Below, piece after piece: positions 1 through 10,112 of a stretch of DNA of 64,000 bases. This DNA is from Chloroflexota bacterium (GTDB lineage Bacteria; Chloroflexota; Anaerolineae; Aggregatilineales; J027): NCBI GenBank assembly GCA_016234595.1, contig JACRBG010000017.1, positions 26,634 through 90,633 of the forward strand, in the 5' to 3' direction. A program made the position numbers and the translations under genes. Each line of letters starts with the position of its first letter. Position 1 is the first letter of the stretch. The notes under the pieces were generated by a model, which did no database searches, was not told the origin of the DNA, and worked only from the letters and a program-made list of their open reading frames with translations.

Positions 1-50
1 GAAAATCCCTCCGCTATAAAAGCCTCGCGGATTTGTTCCTTAGTTGCCAT
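1..50 (-). CDS. Partial hypothetical protein, N-terminus only
   Basis: Sixteen codons are visible (MATKEQIREAFIAEGF), running off the left edge of the window. The ATG is preceded by an AAGGAT ribosome binding site seven bases upstream. Only 18 bp separate it from the stop of the DUF1963 gene, so it is probably the next gene of the same transcript. Too little is present to assign a family. Confidence 0.6.
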   Translation of the reverse strand, partial: MATKEQIREAFIAEGF

Positions 51-68
51 TACTTCTATCCTTGACCT

Positions 69-968
69 TTATCCACCCACAAGTTGCATCCACACGTTAT
101 CAAAGTTTTTTTGTTGCAGGGCATCTTTTTGAATCCAGAAATAGAGCATCCCCGCATCATGCCAAACCCATGACCCGCGTGTATCAAGATTAATATAGTT
201 ATCCTCTCGCCATACTTTGGGGAGAGCAATCTTAATATCGGTATCAATTTGTAACAATAATCGCCAATCATTTGCACCATCACGTAATTCAGCTTCGCGG
301 GGGTCGCCGTTATAGGGCCATACTCCATTAGAGGCAAGTTGGCATAGCAACGGCATATCCGTTTCGGGTCCTTCTGGATGACCCAAGAATTGATGTATGG
401 GAGTCAAATGATTCCCTCCCCGCATAGAGCCTTTTAGCTCGATATAGGCATCCCATTCTTCATCATTAAGCTCAATCTCGCCAACATGCCGCCCTTCATT
501 GCTGGGCAATGTGTCCTCTAATGAAAAACTATGTTTGACAATTGGAAAAGTAATCTTTAGCTCGGATGGCGGGGATGTTTGATGAATATGAGCCAAATCT
601 CCTTCGTAGTAAATTACTCGCCAATTACCACGTTCCCACGGAAAATATCCACTAGGTTGCTCATCAGCTTCATAGAAAATAGATAATAGGCCTGTTGCGG
701 GCAAAACACCCTCGACATCATATTCCCTGAGGTCAACCATATTAAACTGAGCTAGAAAAGTAAGCGGGACATCGCCACATATAGGCCATTCTATCGCTGG
801 AGGCAGGTCAGGCAGGCCTCCAAATCGGGAAACACCTAAAGGTAAGATTTCTCCCTCATCCAATGAATGGATATCAATTCGTATGGCGGGCATCACGAGT
901 GTTTCTAATTTATCCGCTAAATGGGTTAGCCCAGCCTCTTGAATGTAGTGGCGAAGTCCCTTATTCAT
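69..968 (-). CDS. DUF1963 (YwqG-like) family protein
   Basis: A 299-residue soluble protein with no signal peptide or membrane segment. The stretch SRFGGLPDLPP followed by a WP dipeptide and then PLTFLAQFNMVDL (residues about 47-80) is the hallmark of the DUF1963/YwqG family, in which a Gly-Gly-x-Pro loop precedes a conserved 'FLAQ' strand. The C-terminal WRLLLQIDTD and the acidic, aromatic-rich end also fit. The biochemical role of the family is unknown to me; its members are often scattered singletons in bacterial genomes. It starts 9 bp after leuD and is therefore probably cotranscribed with the branched-chain amino acid genes, but nothing suggests it acts in that pathway. Its codon usage is more AT-rich than leuD. 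Confidence 0.75.
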   Translation of the reverse strand: MNKGLRHYIQEAGLTHLADKLETLVMPAIRIDIHSLDEGEILPLGVSRFGGLPDLPPAIEWPICGDVPLTFLAQFNMVDLREYDVEGVLPATGLLSIFYEADEQPSGYFPWERGNWRVIYYEGDLAHIHQTSPPSELKITFPIVKHSFSLEDTLPSNEGRHVGEIELNDEEWDAYIELKGSMRGGNHLTPIHQFLGHPEGPETDMPLLCQLASNGVWPYNGDPREAELRDGANDWRLLLQIDTDIKIALPKVWREDNYINLDTRGSWVWHDAGMLYFWIQKDALQQKNFDNVWMQLVGG

Positions 969-977
969 GATTTTTAT

Positions 978-1568
978 TTAGCCTGCCGTCTGTACTCGCG
1001 CTGGGTGGCTGGCCTCAAAAGCCTCGATTTCGGGCATCTGTTTCACCAAATAGCCGAGTTCATCAATCCCTTCCAACAGGCACGTCTTGGAAAACGGGTC
1101 AATTGGAAAACTAGCCTTTTGCCCATTCGGCAAAGTCACGGTCTGGCTAGCGAGGTCAATATGCACTTCGGCTTCGGGCGCTTCCTCCGCCAAATCCAGC
1201 AGGGCTTGGTAGGTTTCCGCATCCACCACAATCGGCAATAAGCCATTTTTCAGCGAGTTGTTGCGGAAAATATCGGCAAAATAGGTACTGATGACGGCCT
1301 GAAAGCCATAGGCCTTCAATGCCCAAGGCGCATGTTCACGTGAGGAGCCGCAGCCAAAGTTATGCCCAGCCACTAAAATATGCCCAGCCTGATAGCGTGG
1401 ATTATTCAGGATAAAATTGGGGTCTTGCCGCCAATCGGTAAAACAGCCTTCCGCCAGTGAATTTTTATCCGTCACCTTGAGGTAACGCGCTGGGATAATC
1501 TGGTCAGTATCAATGTTTTCAATGGGCAGCGGCACTAAACTGGCGCTAAATGGTTTCAATGGTTCCAT
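978..1568 (-). CDS. leuD: 3-isopropylmalate dehydratase small subunit
   Basis: LeuD is the swivelling-domain subunit that pairs with LeuC to isomerise 2-isopropylmalate to 3-isopropylmalate in leucine synthesis. The 196 residues match the usual length. [15 protein letters not shown] near residue 17 and [19 protein letters not shown] near residue 67 are the diagnostic LeuD motifs, the GCGSSREH loop being part of the substrate site. The ATG has a GGAGAT ribosome binding site. Unusually, leuC and leuD are separated by a histidine-phosphatase gene rather than adjacent, though all lie in one co-directional series. Confidence 0.96.
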   Translation of the reverse strand: MEPLKPFSASLVPLPIENIDTDQIIPARYLKVTDKNSLAEGCFTDWRQDPNFILNNPRYQAGHILVAGHNFGCGSSREHAPWALKAYGFQAVISTYFADIFRNNSLKNGLLPIVVDAETYQALLDLAEEAPEAEVHIDLASQTVTLPNGQKASFPIDPFSKTCLLEGIDELGYLVKQMPEIEAFEASHPARVQTAG

Positions 1569-1648
1569 GTTGTTTCAATCTCCACTAAGCCTCATCCTAG
1601 TGTGCCCCTCGCTCAAAGCGTTGGGAGAGGGGTTGGGGGTGAGGGCTT

Positions 1649-2272
1649 CTAATACGGTCTGCGATATTCGAATTGGGGCATTTCGCCCATGTCATTGGTC
1701 AAAAAAGTCATCGTCGAAATAGAGCAATGAGCGATGTAATTGGCGACGGGATCAAGTTTCGGTAGTTCCGTCCGGGCCACTTTGACATCCACGGCCAACC
1801 CCATCGCCCACAACACGGTAAAGGCAATCACGTCGCCATGTGAAACCGCGACCACATGCTGGCCGGGATAGGCACGGCGGGTGCGACGGATGAATTTTTG
1901 TACCCGTGACCACACTTGCAGCGGCTGTTCATATGGTGAATGAGATTCGCTGTACAAATCCCAGCTCCGCGCATTCAACTCGGCATAGCTGCGGCCTTCA
2001 TAGGGCGTGTGGACTTCATTCAACAGGGCAGTCGTCGTAACCTTCATGCGATGCGGCCCTGCAATGATTTTGGCGGTTTGTTGGGCACGTAAGAGTGGGC
2101 TGGCAAATATCTTGGCAACCTTCTCACCCTTGAGTAATTCGGCGGCGGCGCGTGCTTGGTCTTTCCCCTCGTCAGCCAATCGAAAACGCGGCATCCGCTG
2201 ATAAAAGATTTCTTGCGGATTATGGACAAGGCCGTGCCGCACCAATGAGATTTTCGTTTCCACAGATGGCAT
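1649..2272 (-). CDS. Histidine phosphatase family protein inside the leu operon
   Basis: This 207-residue protein starts with SLVRHGLV (residues 9-16), the RHG phosphoacceptor motif of the histidine phosphatase (phosphoglycerate mutase-like) superfamily. FASPLLRAQQTAKII (about residues 56-70) supplies the conserved second-site Arg, and VVAVSHGDVI (about 141-150) the distal catalytic His. It resembles the short 'MSMEG_4193-like' cofactor-independent phosphomutase or phosphatase group rather than true glycolytic mutases. The start overlaps the end of leuC: its ATG lies within a few bases of the leuC TAG, which implies translational coupling. The substrate is unknown, and the position between leuC and leuD is the only functional hint. 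Confidence 0.85.
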   Translation of the reverse strand: MPSVETKISLVRHGLVHNPQEIFYQRMPRFRLADEGKDQARAAAELLKGEKVAKIFASPLLRAQQTAKIIAGPHRMKVTTTALLNEVHTPYEGRSYAELNARSWDLYSESHSPYEQPLQVWSRVQKFIRRTRRAYPGQHVVAVSHGDVIAFTVLWAMGLAVDVKVARTELPKLDPVANYIAHCSISTMTFLTNDMGEMPQFEYRRPY

Positions 2273-2274
2273 TC

Positions 2275-3717
2275 CTATACTGGTGTGACTTCAAAAGCAC
2301 GTTCGGCAACCAGCGTGCGTGGGTCGGTCACAACCCCGTTGATCGCTGAAGCAACTGCGGTCAATGGACTGGCAAGGAAGGTTCGACCACCCCGGCCCTG
2401 ACGCCCTTCAAAATTCCGGTTGCTGGTGCTAACCGCATATTGCCCCGGTTGCAGTTGGTCGCCATTCATAGCGATACACATGCTGCATCCAGCCTCGCGC
2501 CATTCCGCCCCGGCCTCAACAAAAACCTTGTGCAATCCCTCAGCCTCGGCCTGACGTTTAACGGTTTGTGACCCCGGTACGACCAACATCCGCACCCCAT
2601 CAGCGACACGATGCCCTTTAATCATCTCAGCGGCTAGGCGTAAATCGCTGATGCGGGAATTGGTGCAAGAGCCAACAAACACGACATCTACCTTATGGCC
2701 CAAGAGCGGCTGCCCGGGCTGCAAATCCATATAGGCCAATGCCTTGTCGAGGGCCATTTTCTGGCTGTTGTCGCTGTATTGTTTAGGATCGGGCACACGC
2801 TCAGTAATGGACATCCCCATACCCGGATTTGTGCCGTAGGTAATCATGGGGGCCAATGTATCGGCGTCCAAAATCAACTGTTTGTCATAGGTCGCGCCTG
2901 CATCACTGGGCAGGGTACGCCAATGGGCCACCGCTTTATCCCAATCCGCGCCTTGGGGGGCATGGGGCCGACCCTGAATGTAATTAAAGGTCGTTTCGTC
3001 GGGGGCGATCAAACCAGCCCGCGCTCCACCCTCAATGCTCATATTGCAGATGGTCATACGTGCTTCCATCGAGAGGCTACGAATGGCGCTACCTGTATAT
3101 TCAAAAACGTGGCCCGTGCCACCGCCGATGCCGATATTGGCAATCACCGCCAGAATAATATCTTTGGCCGTGACACCCTCCTGCAACTGCCCATCCACCC
3201 GAATTTCATAAGTCAGGGGTTTGTTTTGCAGCAGGGTTTGGGTCGCCAAGACGTGCGCGACTTCGCTTGTGCCAATGCCAAAAGCCAACGCCCCAAATGC
3301 GCCATGTGTACTGGTATGGCTGTCGCCGCAGACAATGGTCATGCCGGGTTGGGTCAAGCCAAGTTCTGGCCCGATGACATGCACAATGCCTTGTTTTTCC
3401 GTACCCAGTTCAAAGACTGGAATCCCGTGTTCATTGCAATTGTCTACCAACGTCTTGAGTTGGGTAACGGCCATCGCATCGGTGACGGGAATCAGACCAT
3501 CTGCGCCGCGTGGGGTTGTGGGGGTGCTGTGATCCATCGTGGCAATGGTCTGAAGTGGCCGACGGGCCTTAATGCCGCGCTGACGCAGTTCAGTAAATGC
3601 CTGTGGTGAGGTCACTTCATGGACGAGATGCAGGTCAACGTACAGCACCGCTGGTGAATTCGGCGGGTGGCTGACGACATGGGCATCCCAGATTTTTTCA
3701 AAGAGGGTCTTACTCAT
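2275..3717 (-). CDS. leuC: 3-isopropylmalate dehydratase large subunit
   Basis: LeuC carries the [4Fe-4S] cluster of isopropylmalate isomerase and acts with LeuD. At 480 residues it is slightly longer than the usual ~466. Seen in the sequence: [12 protein letters not shown] at the N-terminus, [25 protein letters not shown] (read in parts at about residues 131-155), the FVGSCTNSR cluster cysteine, and the WREAGCSMC pair of cluster cysteines. A GTG lies directly upstream, but the ATG at 3717 has the better AGGAAG spacing (7 bases), so I chose it. It lies 85 bp after leuA in the same direction. Confidence 0.96.
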   Translation of the reverse strand: MSKTLFEKIWDAHVVSHPPNSPAVLYVDLHLVHEVTSPQAFTELRQRGIKARRPLQTIATMDHSTPTTPRGADGLIPVTDAMAVTQLKTLVDNCNEHGIPVFELGTEKQGIVHVIGPELGLTQPGMTIVCGDSHTSTHGAFGALAFGIGTSEVAHVLATQTLLQNKPLTYEIRVDGQLQEGVTAKDIILAVIANIGIGGGTGHVFEYTGSAIRSLSMEARMTICNMSIEGGARAGLIAPDETTFNYIQGRPHAPQGADWDKAVAHWRTLPSDAGATYDKQLILDADTLAPMITYGTNPGMGMSITERVPDPKQYSDNSQKMALDKALAYMDLQPGQPLLGHKVDVVFVGSCTNSRISDLRLAAEMIKGHRVADGVRMLVVPGSQTVKRQAEAEGLHKVFVEAGAEWREAGCSMCIAMNGDQLQPGQYAVSTSNRNFEGRQGRGGRTFLASPLTAVASAINGVVTDPRTLVAERAFEVTPV

Positions 3718-3802
3718 CACACAACTTCCTTGTTGAAACTACAATAATGGCTGGTTACAAGGGGCAGGTTGATTTTCCCCACCCCGCTTTTCAATCATTC
3801 AA

Positions 3803-5425
3803 TTAATCGCCAGACACACTTACCGCTGCCACGACTCCCTCGGCGGGAATATCACCCATACCGAGGACGGCAATCATACGGTTGAGCGCCGCCATATACG
3901 CTTTGGCACTCGCCACAATGATGTCAGAATCCGCGCCATAGCCACCAAAGGTACGGGCATCATGGTCACCATTTTGGGATGGTGAAATGCGCACCGTCAC
4001 TTCACCGAGGGCGTCAATCCCTTCGGTTACACTATGGACACTGTACTCAATCAGCACATTTTTGATCTGGACAATGGCATCAATTGCCCGATAGCAGGCA
4101 TCCACTGGCCCTGTCCCCACCCGTGCCTCGACTTTTTCTTCGCCGCTGGGGGTCTGAATTTTGACCGTCGAGGTTGGCATTCCCATCGTGCCACAGGAAA
4201 CTTGCATATCTAGCAGTCTAAAAAATTCCTTCGGCCCTTGAAATTCATCAATCATCAGGGCTTCGAGATCGGCATCCGTCACATTTTTCTTGGCATCAGC
4301 CACTGCCTTAAAACGAGCAAAAATTTGATTGAGGGCATCACCCTCGACCTCATAGCCCAATTCTTTCAGGCGTACTTTGAGGGCATGGCGTCCACTATGT
4401 TTGCCCAAGACCAGCGAACTGGCGTGGAGGCCGACCGATTGGGGGGTCATGATTTCATAGGTACTTTTTTCTTTCAGCACCCCATCTTGATGAATTCCGG
4501 CTTCGTGGGCAAAGGCGTTTGCGCCAACAATAGCCTTATTTGGCTGAACAGGCATCCCTGTATAATTGCTGACGAGGCGGCTGGTGCGGGTAATCTGGGT
4601 TGTATCAATGTTCGTTTGCAGATTATAAAATTGCGGACGGGTCGCCAGCGCCATCACGACTTCTTCCAACGATGTGTTGCCCGCGCGTTCCCCAATGCCA
4701 TTGACGGTTACTTCAACCTGACGTGCGCCACCCATAACCCCTGCCAGCGAATTGGCCGTAGCGAGGCCCAAGTCGTTGTGGCAGTGGACTGACCAAATCA
4801 CCCCACTCCCCGGCCCAGCCCCCGGTGTCTCAGCCATCAGGTTAGAAATCAATTCGCCATACTCATCTGGCGTGACATAGCCAACCGTATCGGGGATATT
4901 GAGTGTGGTCGCCCCGCATTCCACTGCAATTGTCAAAATCTGGATCAGAAAGTCGGGGTCGGTGCGGCCTGCATCCATTGGGCTAAATTCCACATCATCA
5001 CACAGGGATCGGGCCAATGTCACCATTTCGCGCACAGTGTCGAGGGCTTGTTCGCGAGTCATGCGAGTCTGATATTTCAGGTGAATATCACTCACCCCCA
5101 AAAAGGTATGGATACGAGGATGGGCGGCTTCACGCACCGCTTCATAACAAGCACGAATGTCTTTTTCGACGGCACGGGCCAAACCACAAATTACCGGGCC
5201 ATCTTCCGTTCCGACTTCTTCCGCAATGCGGCGCACGGCCTCAAAATCATCGGGGCTGGCGGCTGGAAAACCCGCCTCGATGATGTCAACGCCCATGTGG
5301 GATAGCTGACGAGCGATTTCCAGTTTTTCAGCACTGGTCAGGCTAGCCCCCGGTGATTGTTCACCATCACGCAGAGTGGTATCAAAAATGCGTACTACAC
5401 TGTCATCCATAACTTTCGTGCTCAT
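3803..5425 (-). CDS. leuA: 2-isopropylmalate synthase
   Basis: LeuA condenses acetyl-CoA with 2-oxoisovalerate, the committed step of leucine synthesis. The 540 residues include the DRE-TIM metallolyase barrel starting at [15 protein letters not shown] (about residue 12), the metal-binding [15 protein letters not shown] (about 216) and the [10 protein letters not shown] loop. A C-terminal LeuA dimerisation and leucine-binding regulatory domain is present (about 395-520, with [10 protein letters not shown] and [18 protein letters not shown]). This suggests the enzyme itself is feedback-inhibited by leucine, in addition to the transcriptional attenuator inferred upstream of the operon. The ATG has an AGGATCA ribosome binding site. 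The length is typical of the bacterial long form (LeuA1). Confidence 0.97.
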   Translation of the reverse strand: MSTKVMDDSVVRIFDTTLRDGEQSPGASLTSAEKLEIARQLSHMGVDIIEAGFPAASPDDFEAVRRIAEEVGTEDGPVICGLARAVEKDIRACYEAVREAAHPRIHTFLGVSDIHLKYQTRMTREQALDTVREMVTLARSLCDDVEFSPMDAGRTDPDFLIQILTIAVECGATTLNIPDTVGYVTPDEYGELISNLMAETPGAGPGSGVIWSVHCHNDLGLATANSLAGVMGGARQVEVTVNGIGERAGNTSLEEVVMALATRPQFYNLQTNIDTTQITRTSRLVSNYTGMPVQPNKAIVGANAFAHEAGIHQDGVLKEKSTYEIMTPQSVGLHASSLVLGKHSGRHALKVRLKELGYEVEGDALNQIFARFKAVADAKKNVTDADLEALMIDEFQGPKEFFRLLDMQVSCGTMGMPTSTVKIQTPSGEEKVEARVGTGPVDACYRAIDAIVQIKNVLIEYSVHSVTEGIDALGEVTVRISPSQNGDHDARTFGGYGADSDIIVASAKAYMAALNRMIAVLGMGDIPAEGVVAAVSVSGD

Positions 5426-5543
5426 GATTGGGTGATCCTTTTTGACTATTGATTAAGCGAATACATGCAAAGCCACTAAGCTCATAAAGGCCATCATCTG
5501 CCATCCAGAACCACCCCCTTTCATCATCTAGTTATTGGCTGAA

Positions 5544-6554
5544 TTAGTCTTGCTTGATGGTCTTGGGATTGATAAACGGCATCATACCCCGCAGTTCTTG
5601 CCCAACCTGCTCAATCATGTGGTTATGTTCTTCCTTGCGGCGGCCATTGAACCACGGACGGCCATCTTTGTTTTCTTTTATCCAGCGTTGGGCAAATGTG
5701 CCATCTTGGATTTCATGCAGAATGCCAGACATTTCTTCGCGGATAGCATCTGGCACAATGCGTTCACCAGAGACATAGCCACCATATTCGGCGGTGTCAC
5801 TGACGCTGTACCACATGTATGACAAGCCACCTTGATAGATGAGGTCAACAATCAATTTCAGTTCGTGCAGGCATTCGAAATAGGCAATTTCAGGTTGATA
5901 CCCAGCCTTGACCAATGTTTCAAAACTGGCCCGGATGAGGCCGGCCACACCGCCACACAAGACGACCTGTTCACCAAAAAGATCGGTTTCGGTTTCTTCG
6001 GTAAAGGTCGTTTGAATGACCCCCGCCCGTGTGCAACCAATCCCCTTGGCATAGGCGAGTGCATTAGCAAGGGCTTCACCGCTGGCATCTTGTTCGACTG
6101 CTACCAAACCGGGTGTACCACCACCTTCGGTATACACTTCACGCACGCGATGACCGGGGGCTTTGGGCGCAACCATGCTCACATCCACACCCGCCGGGGG
6201 CTTAATTTGCCCATAGCGAATATTGAAGCCATGCGCGAACATGAGGGTATTGCCGGGTTGCAGGTTTGGTGCGACTTCCTTGTGATAAACATCGGCCTGA
6301 AGAGTGTCAGGAATGAGGATCATGACGACATCGCCTTGTTTGGCAGCTTCGGCGACACTAAGCACCGTCAGGCCATCCGCTTGGGCTTTGGCGCGGCTCT
6401 TGCTGCCTTCATGTAGACCCACAACGACCTTCACCCCACTGTCACGCAGATTGAGTGCGTGGGCGTGGCCCTGACTGCCATAGCCGATAATTGCGACTGT
6501 TTTGCCATCCAACCGTTTCAGGTCGGCATTATTATCATAAAAAATAGTTGCCAT
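5544..6554 (-). CDS. ilvC: Ketol-acid reductoisomerase (class I)
   Basis: IlvC converts acetolactate or acetohydroxybutyrate to the dihydroxy acids of valine and isoleucine synthesis, using NAD(P)H and Mg2+. The 336-residue length marks the short class I form. The Rossmann motif [17 protein letters not shown] is at about residues 25-41, and the knotted domain contains [12 protein letters not shown] (about 191) with the metal-binding acidic residues and [12 protein letters not shown] (about 226). The ATG has an AAGGAA ribosome binding site. The phosphate-binding loop ([15 protein letters not shown]) with Ser and Arg/Lys points to an NADPH preference, though this was not tested. Confidence 0.97.
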   Translation of the reverse strand: MATIFYDNNADLKRLDGKTVAIIGYGSQGHAHALNLRDSGVKVVVGLHEGSKSRAKAQADGLTVLSVAEAAKQGDVVMILIPDTLQADVYHKEVAPNLQPGNTLMFAHGFNIRYGQIKPPAGVDVSMVAPKAPGHRVREVYTEGGGTPGLVAVEQDASGEALANALAYAKGIGCTRAGVIQTTFTEETETDLFGEQVVLCGGVAGLIRASFETLVKAGYQPEIAYFECLHELKLIVDLIYQGGLSYMWYSVSDTAEYGGYVSGERIVPDAIREEMSGILHEIQDGTFAQRWIKENKDGRPWFNGRRKEEHNHMIEQVGQELRGMMPFINPKTIKQD

Positions 6555-6599
6555 GTTGCTTGAGTTCCTTATTGATTGAGAAAATAAATTCAGCTATTG

Positions 6600-7169
6600 C
6601 TATTCATCGTCATGTTCCGCCGACCCACCGTTCATAGACGGGGTATAGGTCGGGAAACGGGTAGATTTATAATCACGTTGTTCCATTGTGCGGATGCCGC
6701 GCCCCATACTGACACGCCCGGTTCGCACCATCTCGACAATCTCAAATTGATGCAGGGCATCCACAAAACTTTCAACGCTTTCTTCCGCGCCTGCCAATTC
6801 AACAATCGTCACTTCTGGCCCAATATCCACCAAATGTGCCCCGCGTTCATAACACAAATCAGTTACGGCGTTTCGCGCATACGCATCGGGCGTTCTGACC
6901 TTAACTAAGGCCAAGTCACGATTAATGGTGGGAATGTTGGTGACATCCTGTACCTCGATCACATCAATCAGCTTATACAGCGTCATGACAACTTTTTTGC
7001 CATCTCCCGCCTCGCCTTCCATCACAATCGTGATACGTGAAATATCGGGATTGTGGGTACGACCCACTGTCAAACTGTCCATGTTGAAGTTGCGGCGACG
7101 AAACATGCTGACCACGCGGTTTAGGACACCGGGTTTATTCTCGACCAAACAGATTAGGGTATGTTTCAT
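6600..7169 (-). CDS. ilvN: Acetolactate synthase small (regulatory) subunit
   Basis: The 189-residue protein begins with an ACT domain (ENKPGVLNRVVSMFRRRNFN, residues 10-29), which binds valine for feedback inhibition. A second ferredoxin-like domain typical of IlvH/IlvN follows (TVGRTHNPDISRITIVMEG, then a C-terminal EESVESFVDALHQFEIVEMVRTGRV). It activates and regulates the IlvB catalytic subunit encoded 113 bp upstream. It is somewhat longer than the usual ~165 residues, with a 20-residue polar tail ending SAEHDDE. The start has an AGGAGA ribosome binding site. Confidence 0.95.
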   Translation of the reverse strand: MKHTLICLVENKPGVLNRVVSMFRRRNFNMDSLTVGRTHNPDISRITIVMEGEAGDGKKVVMTLYKLIDVIEVQDVTNIPTINRDLALVKVRTPDAYARNAVTDLCYERGAHLVDIGPEVTIVELAGAEESVESFVDALHQFEIVEMVRTGRVSMGRGIRTMEQRDYKSTRFPTYTPSMNGGSAEHDDE

Positions 7170-7282
7170 ATTATTCTTTCTCCTGATGCCTTGTCCTCTT
7201 CATTGCCCCTTCCCCACACCCCCGACTCGGTTCTAGCTCTACCGCCAATAGCCGGAGGTGTGGGTCGGTTAGGAGGAGCCTA

Positions 7283-9019
7283 TCAGATAGCTGTCGGGTT
7301 ATTTTCAAAATCAGGTGATTCACTAGGCTTAGGGCGGCGGATCATCGCGTGTAAATCCGCCCCGGCGGGCACCATCGGGTACACAATATCGTTTTGGACG
7401 ACCACGAATTCAATCAGCGTGGGGCCATCAATGCTGCGTGCCCAAGCGACCGCTTCCTCAATTTCCTCTTTGGTGCTGACTCGTCGCGCCGGAATATCAT
7501 ACGCTTCGGCCAGTTTCACAAAGTCTGGATTTTTCAACGGGGTAGATTGATAACGCTCTTCATAGAAGAATTCCTGCCATTGGCGTACCATCCCCAAATA
7601 GGAATTGTTGATAATGGCAATATGGATACCCACGTTTTCTTGCATGGCGGTGCCGAGTTCAGTGAGGGTCATTTGGAAACCCCCATCGCCAACAATCGCC
7701 CAAACCTCTTCTTCAGGTCGGCCCAACTTTGCCCCAATGGCGGCGGGCATTCCAAAACCCATCGTGCCGAGACCACCACTGGTCAAAAGGCTATGGGGGC
7801 GTGTGTGTGGGTAATATTGGGCTTCTAACATCTGATGTTGACCTACGTCACTCACGGTCAGGGCCTTGCCTTCTGTGCAGCGGAACAATTCGGCAATGAC
7901 TTGAGCTGCCCACAATTTACCATCGGGGTGAGCCGCCAGCTGCAACAAAATATCGCGTTCGCTGGTGTCTTCTTCCCAATCGCGGATTTGCCCAATCCAT
8001 TCTTGGTGTTGCCCTGTCTGCAATTTAGGTAGCAGTTGGCGCACAACCATTTTCAAATCGCCACAAATGCCGACATCCACTTTGACATTTTTATTGATTT
8101 CACTCGGGTCAATTTCGACATGAATTTTCTTAGAGTCGGGGGAATAGGTTTTGAGATTACCTGTCACGCGGTCATCAAACCGCATCCCAAAGGCCAGCAG
8201 TAAGTCGGCCTGTTGGATGGCCTGATTCGCCGCCGCTGTACCGTGCATTCCCATCATCCCCACACAGAGTGGATGATTCTCTGGGAAACTGCCTTTGCCT
8301 AACAAGGTCAGCGCCACCGGGGTCTGGGTGATTTCCGCAAAATTGCGAATTTCTTCCATCGCACCCGACATCAAAACGCCATGTCCCGCTAAAATCAAGG
8401 GACGTTTAGCGCTATGAATCAAATCCAACGCGGCTTCGATTTCTTTCGGGTGGGCTTTCCCCGGCACGTTATAACCGGGCAGTCGTAATTCACCTTCGGG
8501 ATAGTGGAATTCAATCACTCGATTCTGCACATCTTTGGGGATGTCCACCAAAACAGGGCCGGGACGACCTGTCCGCGCAATATAGAACGCTTCCCGAATG
8601 CTGTAGGCTATATCTTCGGTACGGGTCACCAAGTAACTATGTTTGGTGACGGGCAGCGTACACCCTGTTACGTCGGTTTCTTGAAAGGCATCTGTCCCAA
8701 TAGCAGGTAGCGGTACTTGGCCTGTAATGGCAACCAGTGGCGATGAGTCCATCATGGCGTTGGCAAGCCCTGTCACCAAATTCGTGGCACCGGGGCCGCT
8801 GGTGGCTAACATGACGCCGACTTTCCCCGTCGCACGGGCATAACCCTCGGCCATGTGGGTTCCGCCTTGTTCATGGCGTGGCAAAACATGCCGAATTTGT
8901 GGGTATCTGGTCAGCGCATCATAAATGGGCAAAATCGCGCCGCCGGGATACCCAAATACAAGATCAACCCCTTCACGTAATAAACATTCCCAAACAATTT
9001 CTGCACCACTTAGCTTCAT
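7283..9019 (-). CDS. ilvB: Acetolactate synthase large (catalytic) subunit
   Basis: IlvB is the ThDP-dependent synthase that makes acetolactate and acetohydroxybutyrate. The 578 residues show the three ThDP-enzyme domains. The N-terminal GYPGGAILPIYDAL and RHEQGG contain the catalytic Glu. The middle domain has the FAD site. The C-terminal domain carries GDGGFQMTLTELGTAMQENV, the GDG-N thiamine motif. SGGLGTMGFGMPAAIGAKLG is also classic. A GTG lies two codons upstream, but the ATG at 9019 is eight bases from GAGGAGG, so it is preferred. It sits between ilvE and ilvN in the operon. Confidence 0.97.
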   Translation of the reverse strand: MKLSGAEIVWECLLREGVDLVFGYPGGAILPIYDALTRYPQIRHVLPRHEQGGTHMAEGYARATGKVGVMLATSGPGATNLVTGLANAMMDSSPLVAITGQVPLPAIGTDAFQETDVTGCTLPVTKHSYLVTRTEDIAYSIREAFYIARTGRPGPVLVDIPKDVQNRVIEFHYPEGELRLPGYNVPGKAHPKEIEAALDLIHSAKRPLILAGHGVLMSGAMEEIRNFAEITQTPVALTLLGKGSFPENHPLCVGMMGMHGTAAANQAIQQADLLLAFGMRFDDRVTGNLKTYSPDSKKIHVEIDPSEINKNVKVDVGICGDLKMVVRQLLPKLQTGQHQEWIGQIRDWEEDTSERDILLQLAAHPDGKLWAAQVIAELFRCTEGKALTVSDVGQHQMLEAQYYPHTRPHSLLTSGGLGTMGFGMPAAIGAKLGRPEEEVWAIVGDGGFQMTLTELGTAMQENVGIHIAIINNSYLGMVRQWQEFFYEERYQSTPLKNPDFVKLAEAYDIPARRVSTKEEIEEAVAWARSIDGPTLIEFVVVQNDIVYPMVPAGADLHAMIRRPKPSESPDFENNPTAI

Positions 9020-9055
9020 TTTCACTACCTCCTCAAATTAAAATTTCCCTCTACC

Positions 9056-10006
9056 CTAATCATCCCCTGCTTCTGCGACGGGTTGATTGACATAGGTCAG
9101 CCAACCATGTGGATCGGATGTGCGCCCCTCAACGGTGGCAAAAAAGGCATCTTGTAAGGCTTTGGTGATGGGGCCGCGTTTACCATGGCCTACCTGTAAA
9201 CCATCCACGCTGCGGATGGGGGTAATTTCAGCCGCCGTCCCCGTCATAAAAATCTCATCGGCGATATAGAGCATCTCGCGGACTAGGGTCTCCTCACGCA
9301 CGGGGATACCGAGATCAGCCGCAAGCGTCAAGGCCGTGTCACGTGTAATGCCGGACAAAATGCTGGAAGCTACAGGCGGGGTATAAATTGTGCCGTTCAT
9401 CATCAAGAAAAGATTTTCGCCTGCGCCTTCGCTGAGATTGCCATTGGCGTCAAGAGCAATCCCTTCGGTGTAGCCATGCCGCTTGGCTTCCATCGCGACC
9501 TGTTGGTTATTAACATATTGCCCGCCAACTTTTGCCATCGGACTAGAGGCTACTCGCCGCCAACTGGTCACGGCGACATCTACTCCATTTTCAATACCGT
9601 CCGCCCCTAAATAGCGTCCCCATTCAATGGACATGATAATGACTTCAACTTTTTGCCCTGATGCGTTTAGGCCAAAGGTCTCGCTGTCCCGAAAAGCTAA
9701 GGGTCGAATGTAGCAAGATTTCTGTTTATTGCGGGCCACTAATTCTACACAGGCAGCTTCAAGATCAGCTTGGCTAAATTCGAGCTGGTCGCCCATCCGC
9801 ATAATCTTGGCGCTATACATAAAACGGGCCATGTGGTCAGCCAAGCGGAAAACCGCCGGGCCGTTTTCAGTCGCATAGGTACGAATCCCTTCAAATACAC
9901 TGCTACCATAATGCAGGGCATGGGTGCTGACGTGAATATTCGCGTCATGCCAAGGAACCCAGTTTCCAGAAAACCATATCCATTCAGAAGCATTTTTTAG
10001 GGGCAT
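9056..10006 (-). CDS. ilvE: Branched-chain amino acid aminotransferase
   Basis: This PLP enzyme performs the last step of Ile, Leu and Val synthesis. From the chosen ATG it has 316 residues, close to the ~308 of E. coli IlvE. YGSSVFEGIRTY is near residue 33, the catalytic lysine lies in MAKVGGQYVNNQ (about 155), LSEGAGENLFL binds PLP phosphate, and EIFMTGTAAEITPI follows near the C-terminus. An upstream in-frame extension exists to 10084, but the ATG at 10006 has an AGAGGAA ribosome binding site seven bases away. It is the first enzyme gene of the operon and lies downstream of the leader attenuator and a 75-aa ORF. Confidence 0.95.
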   Translation of the reverse strand: MPLKNASEWIWFSGNWVPWHDANIHVSTHALHYGSSVFEGIRTYATENGPAVFRLADHMARFMYSAKIMRMGDQLEFSQADLEAACVELVARNKQKSCYIRPLAFRDSETFGLNASGQKVEVIIMSIEWGRYLGADGIENGVDVAVTSWRRVASSPMAKVGGQYVNNQQVAMEAKRHGYTEGIALDANGNLSEGAGENLFLMMNGTIYTPPVASSILSGITRDTALTLAADLGIPVREETLVREMLYIADEIFMTGTAAEITPIRSVDGLQVGHGKRGPITKALQDAFFATVEGRTSDPHGWLTYVNQPVAEAGDD

Positions 10007-10020
10007 AACGTTCCTCTTTA

Positions 10021-10081
10021 GTAAAAAAGTCGGATGGTGTTTTTTTACCGTTCTCAGCAACCCAACCTCGATTGGCTGGGT
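10021..10081 (-). other. Two hairpins in the ilvE 5' leader
   Basis: On the minus strand the arms at 10081-10074 and 10067-10060 (ACCCAGCC / GGTTGGGT, one G-U) make an 8-bp stem with a 6-base loop. A second stem pairs GTAAAAAA (10048-10041) with TTTTTTAC (10028-10021) immediately before the ilvE ribosome binding site. No U-run follows the first. They might affect RNA stability or ilvE translation; no known riboswitch is recognised. Confidence 0.45.
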
Positions 10082-10112
10082 CACTGATTATCGGCGGCTT
10101 AATAGCAGGGTT

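Noticed and set aside
2695..3609. A 304-codon plus-strand reading frame antisense to leuC
   Set aside because: leuC itself is unambiguous by its motifs. The antisense frame has no family motifs and no start signal; it is a shadow of codon bias.
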